From the NCBI GenBank assembly GCA_026671195.1, contig JAPOHD010000061.1, forward strand, positions 1-61,132: a stretch of 61,132 nucleotides of DNA, read 5' to 3'. The notes beneath the pieces are model-generated. The model had not been told where the DNA came from and did no database searches. It saw only the letters and a list, made by a program, of their open reading frames with translations. Of the stretch, positions 42,813 through 51,848 are shown piece after piece; position 1 is the stretch's first letter; every line of letters starts with the position of its first letter. Both the position numbers and the translations under genes were made by a program. Source of the stretch: Draconibacterium aestuarii. GTDB lineage: Bacteria; Bacteroidota; Bacteroidia; Bacteroidales; Prolixibacteraceae.

Positions 42813-43649
42813 ATGTCTGTGATAATGAATTTTAAAAATCTGTTTTATATTACTGTATTATTTTTTGTGGCTCAATCATGTTCTGTGAATGGAGAAAAAT
42901 CTGAAAGTAGAATTTACAAACATTCTCATAACGATTACGAGCATGAGCATCCGCTTTTTGATGCACTGAATCAAAACTTTAGAAGTATTGAGGCCGATGT
43001 ATATTCCATTGATGATTCACTTTTTGTAGCTCACGATTTTAATAAAATAAAGCCCGGACGAACACTTCGGCGACTTTATTTGGAGCCGTTGAAAAATCAA
43101 ATTGAAATAAACGGAGGATCGGTTTACGGGGATGATGAGGAGATCATATTGTTTATTGATATTAAAGACAATGGGTTGGAAACCTACAAGTTATTATGTG
43201 AGATACTTCAGGAATATAAAAAGGATTTATCGGTAATTGAAGAAGGGGTAAAGACAATCGGAGCCATTCAGGTAGTTGTTTCCGGAAACCGCCCTTTGGA
43301 ATATATGAAACAACAAACAACACGTTTGGCGGGCATTGATGGACGCTTAAAAGATTTGGAGTCTGATATGTCTCCACAATTAATGCCTGTATTAAGTGAT
43401 AATTGGACCAATTATTTCAGTTGGAATGGGATAGGAGAAATGCCTGAATTGGAGAAAGAGTTGCTCCATAGCCTGGTAGAAAAGGCACACCTAAAAGGAT
43501 ATTATATTCGTTTTTGGGCTACTCCAAACCAAACGCCAGAACAGCAGCAGGCAGTTTGGACTGAATTGATAAATGCAAAAGTCGATTTAATTGGTACAGA
43601 TAATCTGCAGGAGTTGAATCAATTCCTCATGAAATTAGAAAAGAATTAA
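42813..43649 (+). CDS. PI-PLC/GDPD superfamily phosphodiesterase-like lipoprotein
   Basis: 278 residues with a lipoprotein signal (ITVLFFVAQSCS). The start YKHSHNDYEHEHPLFDALNQ and FRSIEADVYSIDDSLFVAHD, with the two His and Glu/Asp of the catalytic site, and IILFIDIKDNG match the AIM6-like branch of the phosphatidylinositol-specific phospholipase C/glycerophosphodiester phosphodiesterase superfamily. A C-terminal YYIRFWATPNQTPEQQQ strand-helix closes the barrel. It should cleave a phosphodiester on the cell surface or in the periplasm. It lies between the TPR protein and the GH92 mannosidase. Confidence 0.85.
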   Translation: MSVIMNFKNLFYITVLFFVAQSCSVNGEKSESRIYKHSHNDYEHEHPLFDALNQNFRSIEADVYSIDDSLFVAHDFNKIKPGRTLRRLYLEPLKNQIEINGGSVYGDDEEIILFIDIKDNGLETYKLLCEILQEYKKDLSVIEEGVKTIGAIQVVVSGNRPLEYMKQQTTRLAGIDGRLKDLESDMSPQLMPVLSDNWTNYFSWNGIGEMPELEKELLHSLVEKAHLKGYYIRFWATPNQTPEQQQAVWTELINAKVDLIGTDNLQELNQFLMKLEKN

Positions 43650-43663
43650 AAACAATTTGAAGA

Positions 43664-46600
43664 GTGAGGTATCTAATCTTAAATATATTGTTTGTTCCAA
43701 TTTTAAGTTTTGCCTGCAGTGGTGAGGGAAAACTAAAATATGTAAATCCGTTTATCGGGACATCGCAAACCTTGCATCCATCGAATTGGGAAGGCCATGG
43801 CCGAACGTATCCCGGAGCAGTTGCTCCGTTTGGTTATATTCAGTTAAGTCCGGAAACGAGCGTTGGCGCATGGAAAGGATACGAATATAAAAATCAAAAG
43901 ATATACTTTTTTAGCACTTTCGGGCATCTTAGCGGATATCCAGATGGATCGGCCGGAAGATGTTTTGTAATGCCCGTTGAAAATACAAAATCGTTTGAGC
44001 TACGAAAAACAAATCGCCCTTTTAATCACTCAGATGAATGTGCAGAACCGGGTTACTATAAAGTGAAATTTGCCGACAATGGAACCATGGTTGAAACAAC
44101 GGCCTCCACACGGGCAGGAATGTTCCGTTTTACTTTTCCAAAAGATGTTACGCCTAAAATATTTATTGGAGACATTGGTGAATTTGAATTCGTTACAAAT
44201 TCAATTTTAAATGGGTCAAACAGAAACGTTTGCTTAGAATTTAATACAGAATGGACTAGCTTTGAAAAACAAGACGGAGGCCTTCTTTTAAGTTTCAAGA
44301 ACCCAATAACTAATACCATTTTATTAAAATTAAGTAGTTCCTCTGTAAGTTCAGAAAATGCAAAAGATAATTTGTACTCAGAAATCCCGGATTGGAATTT
44401 TGACCGGTTAAAAAACAATACACAGTCTGACTGGGAAAAACATTTGTCGCTTATTGATGTGAAAAAAGGTTCGGTTCAAAATAAAACTAAATTTTATACA
44501 GCGCTTTACCATTCCTTGTTATTTCCATGGGTTGTTTCAGACGTGAATAAAGAGTATAAAGGAGGAGACAATAAAATTCATATAGCAAAAGGTACCAATC
44601 ATTACGGATCTTTTTCTCCATGGGATACTTTTCGTTCGCTGCATCCGCTATTTTGCCTGATCGCTCCTGAAAGGCAAAAGGATATGATTATCTCGATACT
44701 TGAAATTTATGAGCAAACCGGGCAACTGCCAACCGATCCAATGACCGGGTACCATGCAATCCCAATTATTGTTGACTCATATTTTAAAAATATAAATGAC
44801 TTTGATAAATCATTGGCATACAGAGCTATGAAAGAAAGTATTATGGAAGAACCTTTTTATTATGAAGATATGACATCTTACATTCAAAAAGGTTATGTGC
44901 CCATGTCTTTTCCCGAATCGGTAACCCGAACTGTTGAGTACGCTTATAATGATTGGGCTTTGTCGCAATATTCAAAGAAGGTAATGAATAATTCAGACGA
45001 TTATTCAGATTTGTTTGAAAGAGGATTAAATTATCGCAATTTATTCGATCCTGATCAACTTTTTTTAGTTCCTCGAGGCGAAGATGGATTTGTAAACTCG
45101 CAGGGTAACTTTGGTTTTAAGGAAGGAGATAAATGGAATTATTCATTATTTGTTCCACATAATATTAGGGATTTAATAAATCTGAAAGGGGGAAATATTG
45201 AGTTCACCACATTTCTCCATAATGCAATCAAAAGCAGGAAAATAATGTTCGACAATGAACCAAATTTTCATATTCCCTACCTTTTTAATTACGCAAATTG
45301 TCCTTCAAAAACACAGGAATGCATTGCAGACATAAGGACGAAATATTTTAGTGATATTGAAAGTGGATTGCCAGGAAATGATGATCTGGGCTCCATGTCG
45401 AGTTGGTTTGTTTTTAATGCTCTTGGATTTTATCCTGTGTGTCCGGGTGTGCCGGAATATAATATTGGAACTCCATTGTTCGAAGAAGTTATAATACATT
45501 ATAGTAATGGAAATAACTTTTTACTCAAGGCCAGTAATGTTTCAAATCAGAATAAATACATCCAAACGACAACTTTAAATGGTAAAGACTTTAACAATTC
45601 ATGGTTGAGTCACTCCACATTAATTTCCGGAGGTGAGTTACGATTTGTAATGGACAACATTCCATCCGACTGGGCGAAAGAACAAGTTCAGAATCCTTAT
45701 TCAATAACTCAAAACGAGGTTGATGTTATTGTTAAAAATATTTCCAGCAAAAAAAACAAAGTCGAACCCAATGAATTATTTTGGGTAAATTTTGAATTAC
45801 AAAACAGGGGAGCAACGGGAGTTAAAAAAGTGCATTTATATGCCAATGGAATTGAAGTAGCTTCGACTAATGTATATGTTGAAAAGGAGGAATTGGTTGT
45901 TGATTCAGTAGGCTGTCGTTTGTATAAGCCAGGCATTGTGGAGTATAATATCAAAGATTCTGATAAAAAGGCTAAGGTTACAGTAAACGAATCAGATATA
46001 AGAAAAATTGAATATTCTCAGTTGGCATATTCTCCTTTAATTAAGGATACTGCTATTCAGGAGGTCAGCTTCACGGTAAAAAATGTTGGAGGAAAAATTG
46101 ATACTCCAGTGGTTAAATTGGTTCTAAACAGCAGGTTGATAAAAGAAGAAAGTATATCATTAGAGCCAGGAGAAAGTGCAAGTTTGACCTATAAATTCAC
46201 CCAATATGAGCTTGGAATAAATACGGTTGAAGTGGAAAACTTATCGGGTGTATTTAAAGTATATAACAAAAATGTTTTGGCAACATTGGTAGATCTCGGT
46301 GTTCAGAACAAAAGCGAAGGGGTGTTTACTGACAAATCAGGATTTTTAAACCATGGCAAGGTTAGAAGTAAAAATCCTTTGCAAGAAAATGATTTTGGGT
46401 TTGATTCTACTGCTTATGTTGAAATTGAAAATAATTCCTCATTTAGCGCCCTCAAAAATGCAATTACTTTAATGTGCTGGGTGAAGGTTTCAAAAGCTAA
46501 TCAGAACCTTAGTTCCATTATCACCCAAGGCGACCACAATGTAATTCAATTAATTAATAATCGTGAAATAGAATTTTTCGCAGGAGGTTGGGGCAGAGGT

Positions 46601-46891
46601 ATTTGTTTGGTTGGTTTACCGCCCGATATAATTGGAACATGGCATCATATTGCCGGTGTTTGCGATGGTTTAACCCTTAAAGTTTATATTGATGGAGAGT
46701 TAAAAGGTACTGCAGAAGTATCCAATCAGGTTCCATTAAATACACAGGCAAACTGGAATTTGGGCCGTAATGAAGAGTTCCCGAATAAAAGAATTTTCGA
46801 TGGAAAAATAGAGAGTACGAAAATTTTTGCCACACCCTTATCCCAAAACGAAATAATGAAAATAATTAGTGATGAAAAGAATAAATTTTAA
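43664..46891 (+). CDS. GH92 alpha-mannosidase lipoprotein with CARDB-like and LamG domains
   Basis: 1075 residues from GTG. A lipoprotein signal ends at about residue 18 (SFACSGEG). The GH92 part (about 25-680) has GHGRTYPGAVAPFGYIQLSP, SGYPDGSAG, SPWDTFRSLHPLF, MTGYHAIPIIVDSY, KEGDKWNYSLFVPHN with the probable acid Glu487, and GNDDLGSMSSWFVFNALGFY with the probable base Asp573/574. The usual Trp- and GNET-containing segment after LP is missing (GQLPTDPMTGYHA). Two Ig-like/CARDB-like repeats (about 690-870) and a LamG domain (about 885-1070) follow, likely binding carbohydrate. It removes terminal alpha-mannose. Specificity may differ from known members. Confidence 0.92.
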   Translation: MRYLILNILFVPILSFACSGEGKLKYVNPFIGTSQTLHPSNWEGHGRTYPGAVAPFGYIQLSPETSVGAWKGYEYKNQKIYFFSTFGHLSGYPDGSAGRCFVMPVENTKSFELRKTNRPFNHSDECAEPGYYKVKFADNGTMVETTASTRAGMFRFTFPKDVTPKIFIGDIGEFEFVTNSILNGSNRNVCLEFNTEWTSFEKQDGGLLLSFKNPITNTILLKLSSSSVSSENAKDNLYSEIPDWNFDRLKNNTQSDWEKHLSLIDVKKGSVQNKTKFYTALYHSLLFPWVVSDVNKEYKGGDNKIHIAKGTNHYGSFSPWDTFRSLHPLFCLIAPERQKDMIISILEIYEQTGQLPTDPMTGYHAIPIIVDSYFKNINDFDKSLAYRAMKESIMEEPFYYEDMTSYIQKGYVPMSFPESVTRTVEYAYNDWALSQYSKKVMNNSDDYSDLFERGLNYRNLFDPDQLFLVPRGEDGFVNSQGNFGFKEGDKWNYSLFVPHNIRDLINLKGGNIEFTTFLHNAIKSRKIMFDNEPNFHIPYLFNYANCPSKTQECIADIRTKYFSDIESGLPGNDDLGSMSSWFVFNALGFYPVCPGVPEYNIGTPLFEEVIIHYSNGNNFLLKASNVSNQNKYIQTTTLNGKDFNNSWLSHSTLISGGELRFVMDNIPSDWAKEQVQNPYSITQNEVDVIVKNISSKKNKVEPNELFWVNFELQNRGATGVKKVHLYANGIEVASTNVYVEKEELVVDSVGCRLYKPGIVEYNIKDSDKKAKVTVNESDIRKIEYSQLAYSPLIKDTAIQEVSFTVKNVGGKIDTPVVKLVLNSRLIKEESISLEPGESASLTYKFTQYELGINTVEVENLSGVFKVYNKNVLATLVDLGVQNKSEGVFTDKSGFLNHGKVRSKNPLQENDFGFDSTAYVEIENNSSFSALKNAITLMCWVKVSKANQNLSSIITQGDHNVIQLINNREIEFFAGGWGRGICLVGLPPDIIGTWHHIAGVCDGLTLKVYIDGELKGTAEVSNQVPLNTQANWNLGRNEEFPNKRIFDGKIESTKIFATPLSQNEIMKIISDEKNKF

Positions 46892-48038
46892 AAAAATGAA
46901 AAATGTTTTAAGTCTGCTCGTTGGTGTTTTGACACTTATTTCAGTGCAAGCACAAAATAGCGATGAAGGGAATGACGGCCGGTTGGAACATCTTTTCAGA
47001 AGTGAAAATACATATCAGGTAAAAAATATCAGACCGACCAAAGGGGAAAAGGTGGACAATGTAATTTTAATGATAGGTGATGGAATGGGGATTTCTCACT
47101 ACTCATCGGCATGGATAGCTAACAAGGGGCATATGAACATTGAAAATTGTATGTATGCAGGATTAGTGAAAACTTATGCTGCCAATAAACTCATCACAGA
47201 CTCAGGTGCGGCAGGTACAGCAATGGCTACCGGACAGAAAGCGAACTATCATTCGATTGCGGTTGATGTTGATAATAATCCACTTAATTCCATGACTGAT
47301 TTAGCGAATGATAAAGGGCTGAGTACCGGTATAATTGTAACTTGTGGGCTCACCGATGCAACTCCGGCCACTTTTTGTGCCAATAATCCAGATCGCGACA
47401 AAGAAGAGGAATTGGCCACAGATTATTTGAATTGTGGAGTAGATTTTATTTTAGGAGGAGGTCGTGACAAATTTCACAATAGGAGTGATAATCGTAATCT
47501 TTTGGACGAAATGAAGGCCAAAGGATATAAGGTCTGTAGTTCACTTGAAGAAACTCTGAATACGAAAGATGAGCGGGTATTTGCTGTTTTGGAAGAAGGT
47601 CAGCTGCCTTTAGCAAACGATCGTGGCGATCTGTTTCAAAAAGCCTGTGAAAAGGCTTTGGATGTTTTGAGCAAAAATAAAAACGGATTTTTTGCGATGA
47701 TTGAAGGATCCAGAATTGACGATTGTGGTCACTGGAATGATTTGCCAGGTTTAGTGGCAGAAATTGGAGATTTTGACCGAACAGTAGGACAAGTTTTGGA
47801 ATGGGCTCAAAAGAATGGGAAAACGCTTGTTGTCATCCTTTCTGATCACGAAACAGGAGCTTTTACTATTATCGGCGGTGATATCTCAAATGGAGAAGTA
47901 ACAGGAAATTTTGCAAATAAAGAGCACTCAGGAATATTAGTGCCTGTTTATGCGTATGGACCTCAATCAAATCAGTTTACCGGAATAATGGAGAATACCG
48001 ATATTTTCAAAAAGATTAAATCAATTCTTAACCTATAA
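46869..48038 (+). CDS. PhoA-type alkaline phosphatase
   Basis: 389 residues, overlapping the GH92 gene by 23 bp. An internal ATG at 46896 in the same frame starts directly before the signal peptide (KNVLSLLVGVLTLISVQA-QN) and is the likelier start. Catalytic features are intact: LMIGDGMG (Asp71), TDSGAAGTAMATG with nucleophile Ser112, EGSRIDDCGHWND and VVILSDHETGAF for the metals. Shorter than E. coli PhoA (about 470) but in the range of compact periplasmic members. It releases phosphate from monoesters, here probably sugar phosphates. Confidence 0.92.
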   Translation: MMKRINFKKMKNVLSLLVGVLTLISVQAQNSDEGNDGRLEHLFRSENTYQVKNIRPTKGEKVDNVILMIGDGMGISHYSSAWIANKGHMNIENCMYAGLVKTYAANKLITDSGAAGTAMATGQKANYHSIAVDVDNNPLNSMTDLANDKGLSTGIIVTCGLTDATPATFCANNPDRDKEEELATDYLNCGVDFILGGGRDKFHNRSDNRNLLDEMKAKGYKVCSSLEETLNTKDERVFAVLEEGQLPLANDRGDLFQKACEKALDVLSKNKNGFFAMIEGSRIDDCGHWNDLPGLVAEIGDFDRTVGQVLEWAQKNGKTLVVILSDHETGAFTIIGGDISNGEVTGNFANKEHSGILVPVYAYGPQSNQFTGIMENTDIFKKIKSILNL

Positions 48039-48040
48039 CA

Positions 48041-49471
48041 ATGATTCATCGAAGACAATTTATTAAAACAACTGCTGGTATGACAGCAGGCATAGGATTG
48101 GGCGGATCTTCCTTGTTTACAAACGTGAGCAGTCTGAGTAAAAATAATCGTCCGGAATTTTCAAAACGTGGTTTTCATAGTGAAGCTGTGGAAGACACAA
48201 TCAATAAAATGAAAACAATAATTCGTGATCCTGAATTGCGTTTATTGTTCGAAAATTGTTTCCCAAATACGTTGGATACAACAGTGAAATATTCAATCAA
48301 AGGTGGTCAACCTGACACTTTTGTAATTACTGGTGATATTGATGCGATGTGGTTGAGAGATTCTTCGGCGCAGGTTTGGCCTTATCTTCCATTAATAAAG
48401 GATGATCCAAAACTTGATAAGTTGATAGAAGGAGTGATAAGGAGACAAACCAAATGTATTCTAATCGATCCGTATGCAAATACGTTTAATTATGAAGCAA
48501 CAGGATCGGAGTGGGAGAGCGATATAACCAAAATGAAGCCGGAACTCCATGAAAGAAAATGGGAGATCGACTCGTTGTGTTATCCTATACGATTGGCTTA
48601 TAATTACTGGAAACAGAGCGGAAATAGTTCAGTGTTTGATTCGAATTGGCAGAATGCGATGAAATTAGTTCTTCAGACCTTCCGCGAGCAACAACGTTTT
48701 TCAGGTAAAGGGCCATATTCCTTTATGCGTGTCACTGAAATTGCCAGTGATACCTGTCCGGGTAAGGGATGGGGGAATCCGGCAAAACCAAACGGATTAA
48801 TTTGTTCTGCTTTTCGTCCTTCGGACGATGCTACTACATATTTGTATTTAATTCCATCGAATTACTTTGCTGTTGTTTCGTTGCGTCAATTATCAGAAAT
48901 TTTCACGGAAGTACTTTCACAAAAGCAATTTGCGAAAGAATGTGACCAACTGGCTGATCAGGTAGAAAAAGCATTGAATTCTTTTGCCATTCATTCTCAC
49001 CTGGATTATGGCGAAATTCTCTCTTACGAAGTTGATGGATTTGGTAATTCGTTGTTTATGGATGATGCCAACATCCCGAGTTTGCTTTCGCTGCCATATT
49101 TAAACGCTCTGTCTTTCAACAGTTCTTTGTATCAGCAAACACGTAATTTTATACTGAGTGAGGATAATCCCTGGTTTTGGAAAGGGAAAGCTGCTGAAGG
49201 GATTGGAGGGCCTCATGTTGGTGAATTTTATATTTGGCCAATGGCTATAATTATGCGAGCCATGACAAGTACCGATTCAAAAGAAATTGAAAAATGTTTG
49301 TCGATGTTAAAACACACGCATGCCGCAACCGGTTTTATGCACGAAACATTTCACAAAGACAATCCGGTGGATTATACGAGAAGTTGGTTTGCCTGGGCCA
49401 ATACGCTCTTTGGCGAGTTAATTCTTAAGGTGCAGAATGAACATCCTGAACTTTTGTCTAAGGTCTACTAA
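48041..49471 (+). CDS. GH125 exo-alpha-1,6-mannosidase
   Basis: 476 residues with a Tat-like start (IHRRQFIKTTAGMTAGIGLG). The fold is (alpha/alpha)6. The family hallmark is GDIDAMWLRDSSAQVWPYLP (98-117), with DPYANTFNYEA, FRPSDDATTYLYLIPSN and IGGPHVGEFYIWPMA further on. GH125 enzymes trim non-reducing alpha-1,6-mannose from fungal mannans and N-glycan cores. It starts 2 bp after the phosphatase, in the same operon. Note RR-type secretion here and in 51849 and 53516, which suggests folded export of some PUL enzymes. Confidence 0.93.
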   Translation: MIHRRQFIKTTAGMTAGIGLGGSSLFTNVSSLSKNNRPEFSKRGFHSEAVEDTINKMKTIIRDPELRLLFENCFPNTLDTTVKYSIKGGQPDTFVITGDIDAMWLRDSSAQVWPYLPLIKDDPKLDKLIEGVIRRQTKCILIDPYANTFNYEATGSEWESDITKMKPELHERKWEIDSLCYPIRLAYNYWKQSGNSSVFDSNWQNAMKLVLQTFREQQRFSGKGPYSFMRVTEIASDTCPGKGWGNPAKPNGLICSAFRPSDDATTYLYLIPSNYFAVVSLRQLSEIFTEVLSQKQFAKECDQLADQVEKALNSFAIHSHLDYGEILSYEVDGFGNSLFMDDANIPSLLSLPYLNALSFNSSLYQQTRNFILSEDNPWFWKGKAAEGIGGPHVGEFYIWPMAIIMRAMTSTDSKEIEKCLSMLKHTHAATGFMHETFHKDNPVDYTRSWFAWANTLFGELILKVQNEHPELLSKVY

Positions 49472-49480
49472 TAAAGAACT

Positions 49481-50956
49481 ATGATACCGATTAAAATGAA
49501 TAGAACAGTTAAACTGATTTATGTTTTGTGCATAATAGTTTTGATGGTTTGGAATTCATCTATCCAGGCTCAAGGTAAACTCCAATTAAAATTCCACCCG
49601 GATAAAACGTTTAAGATTGCCCAATTTACAGATATTCATTGGGATAATAATTCTAAAAACTGTGATAGAACCATTGCAGTTATCAACCACGTATTGAATA
49701 ATGAAAAACCTGATCTGGCAATTCTGACAGGAGATATTGTTTCAGCTATACCTGCACGTGAAGGTTGGAAAGCAGTAGCCACCCCATTTATAAAAGCGGG
49801 TGTTCCATGGACTGTTACACTTGGCAACCACGATGCAGAACCAGGTATATCGCGTAATGAGATATTTGAATTACTACAAACATTTCCTTTATTTTTAGGT
49901 AGTAAAGGCGCCAATCTATCGGGATGTGGAAATTACGTATTACCCATTCAGTCTTCGAAGGGCAATAAAACTGCTGCCAATCTCTATTGTTTCGATTCAA
50001 ACTCGTATTCAACGAATAAGAAGATTAGTAATTATGATTGGATTCATTTTGATCAAATTAGTTGGTATCGAAATGAAAGTCAAAAGGCTACTGCTTCAAA
50101 CCAAAACATTCCTCTTCCTTCTCTTGCGTTTTTTCATATCCCCATATGGGAGTATAACTTAATAGTTGGGAAAGAAACAACAATGGGTGAAAATCATGAA
50201 GGTGTTGCTTCTGCTGATATTAATTCCGGAATTTTTGCTTCAATGCTTGAAAAGAAAGATGTTATGGGGATTTTTGTTGGTCACGATCATGATAATAATT
50301 ATATCGGAATCCATAAAGATATTGCGCTGGCTTTCGGACAGGTTACCGGTGTAGATGCTTATGGTGATCTTGATAGGGGAAGCCGTATTATTGAGTTAAA
50401 AGAGGGCGAGTATAGTTTTGATACCTGGATTAGTACGAAAAAAGGTCAAGCGTTTAAATATAACTATCCATCGGGTTTATTGTATGATGATAACTCTGTT
50501 GAATACAGTCCGTCGATCAACGTGAGCGGATTATTACAGGGGATGGAGTATAAGTATTACGAAGGTGAATTTAATTCAGTGAAAGATCTTGCAGGATCAA
50601 AGGTGCTTAAAACAGGAATAGTGTCGAATTTTACTCTTGAACCGGCAAAAGTTGATGATTATTTTGGGTTTGAATACAATGCTTTTTTGAAAATTGATGA
50701 AAGAGGTGTATATCGTTTTTACAGTTATTCTGACGACGGGTCACAACTGTTTATTGATGGAAAGTTAGTGGTTGATAACGATGGCTCACATAATGCACAG
50801 CGAAAAGATGGAAGTGTTGCTCTCAACAAAGGATTCCATAAAATAAGAGTAGTATATTTTGAAAGCTACATGGGGAATGAACTGGAAGTAGGTATCTCGG
50901 GGTTGACTATTCGTGAGACTAAAATTCCGGATAACATGCTCTATATAAAGAAATAA
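49481..50956 (+). CDS. Exported metallophosphoesterase with C-terminal PA14 domain
   Basis: 491 residues; ATG 49496 gives a better signal peptide (NRTVKLIYVLCIIVLMVWNS). The calcineurin-like domain (about 35-320) has AQFTDIHWD, ILTGDIVSAIP, TLGNHDAE, FFHIPIWE and FVGHDHDNNY, the full metal-binding set, as in purple-acid-phosphatase-29-like proteins. A PA14 domain follows (about 360-480: YRFYSYSDDGSQLFIDGKLV, FHKIRVVYFESYMGNELEVG), likely binding glycans. It is a surface or periplasmic phosphatase within the mannan locus. Confidence 0.9.
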   Translation: MIPIKMNRTVKLIYVLCIIVLMVWNSSIQAQGKLQLKFHPDKTFKIAQFTDIHWDNNSKNCDRTIAVINHVLNNEKPDLAILTGDIVSAIPAREGWKAVATPFIKAGVPWTVTLGNHDAEPGISRNEIFELLQTFPLFLGSKGANLSGCGNYVLPIQSSKGNKTAANLYCFDSNSYSTNKKISNYDWIHFDQISWYRNESQKATASNQNIPLPSLAFFHIPIWEYNLIVGKETTMGENHEGVASADINSGIFASMLEKKDVMGIFVGHDHDNNYIGIHKDIALAFGQVTGVDAYGDLDRGSRIIELKEGEYSFDTWISTKKGQAFKYNYPSGLLYDDNSVEYSPSINVSGLLQGMEYKYYEGEFNSVKDLAGSKVLKTGIVSNFTLEPAKVDDYFGFEYNAFLKIDERGVYRFYSYSDDGSQLFIDGKLVVDNDGSHNAQRKDGSVALNKGFHKIRVVYFESYMGNELEVGISGLTIRETKIPDNMLYIKK

Positions 50957-50958
50957 AA

Positions 50959-51801
50959 ATGGAAAATATTTTAAACGAAGTTATAGGTGTTGATTTGGGC
51001 GGAACTGGAATTAAAGGTGGCCGAATTGTAAATGAACAAATTGTTTCGGTAGAAAAATGCCAGACACCCAAGACTACAAAGGCAGAAGTGGTAACCGATC
51101 GAATTATCGGGTTGATTAAACAATTAATTCAGCCATCAACAAAGGCAATTGGTATTGGAATTCCAAGTGTAGTGGATACACAAAAAGGCATTGTTTACGA
51201 CGCTATGAACATTCCTGCATGGAAAGAGGTGCATCTAAAAGCTATTTTGGAGGCTGAGTTTAATATTCCGGTTTATGTAAATAATGATGCCAATTGTTTT
51301 GCCATTGGTGAAAAATTTTATGGCGAAGGGAAAAATTATCAAAATTTTGTGGGATTAACTTTAGGAACCGGATTGGGGGCCGGAATTATCCAACAAGGAC
51401 GTTTGCTGCAAGATGCAAATTGTGGCTCGGGAGAGTTTTGTGTTGTACCATATTTAGATGCCGATTTCGAAAGTTATTGCAGTGGAATGTTTTTCCAAAG
51501 CCAGGGATTAGATGGGCAGGAATTGTACGAAAAGGCCATTGCCAAAGACGCTAAATCACTGAAAGTTTTTGAGGATTTTGGGTTTCATATTGCGCAGCTA
51601 ATTAAATTGGTTGTGGCAACCATCGATCCTCAGATGATTGTTTTTGGCGGTTCTGTTGCAAAGGCATTTCACCTTTTTGAGAGGCCAATGTACGCCGAAA
51701 TCTTGAATTTTGCTTATCCGAATTCCGTGAAAAATTTAGAAATCAGGACTTCGCAAATCGCAAATCAGGCTATTTATGGAGCAGCTGCTTTATGTTATTA
51801 A
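50959..51801 (+). CDS. ROK-family sugar kinase
   Basis: 280 residues, cytoplasmic. The phosphate-binding loop VIGVDLGGTGIKGG (8-21), IGIPSVVDTQKG, VNNDANCFAIGE and GLTLGTGLGAGII (with catalytic Asp in NNDAN) are those of ROK kinases. The usual CxCGxxGC zinc motif is not present: the region after SGEF reads CVVPYLDADFESYCSG. Given the neighbouring mannosidases, phosphorylation of mannose (or glucose) after uptake is likely. It starts 2 bp after the phosphoesterase. Confidence 0.88.
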   Translation: MENILNEVIGVDLGGTGIKGGRIVNEQIVSVEKCQTPKTTKAEVVTDRIIGLIKQLIQPSTKAIGIGIPSVVDTQKGIVYDAMNIPAWKEVHLKAILEAEFNIPVYVNNDANCFAIGEKFYGEGKNYQNFVGLTLGTGLGAGIIQQGRLLQDANCGSGEFCVVPYLDADFESYCSGMFFQSQGLDGQELYEKAIAKDAKSLKVFEDFGFHIAQLIKLVVATIDPQMIVFGGSVAKAFHLFERPMYAEILNFAYPNSVKNLEIRTSQIANQAIYGAAALCY

Positions 51802-51848
51802 TTGTTTAAAATAAGATTTAGAAATTGTAATAAATAAAACCTTTGCAG

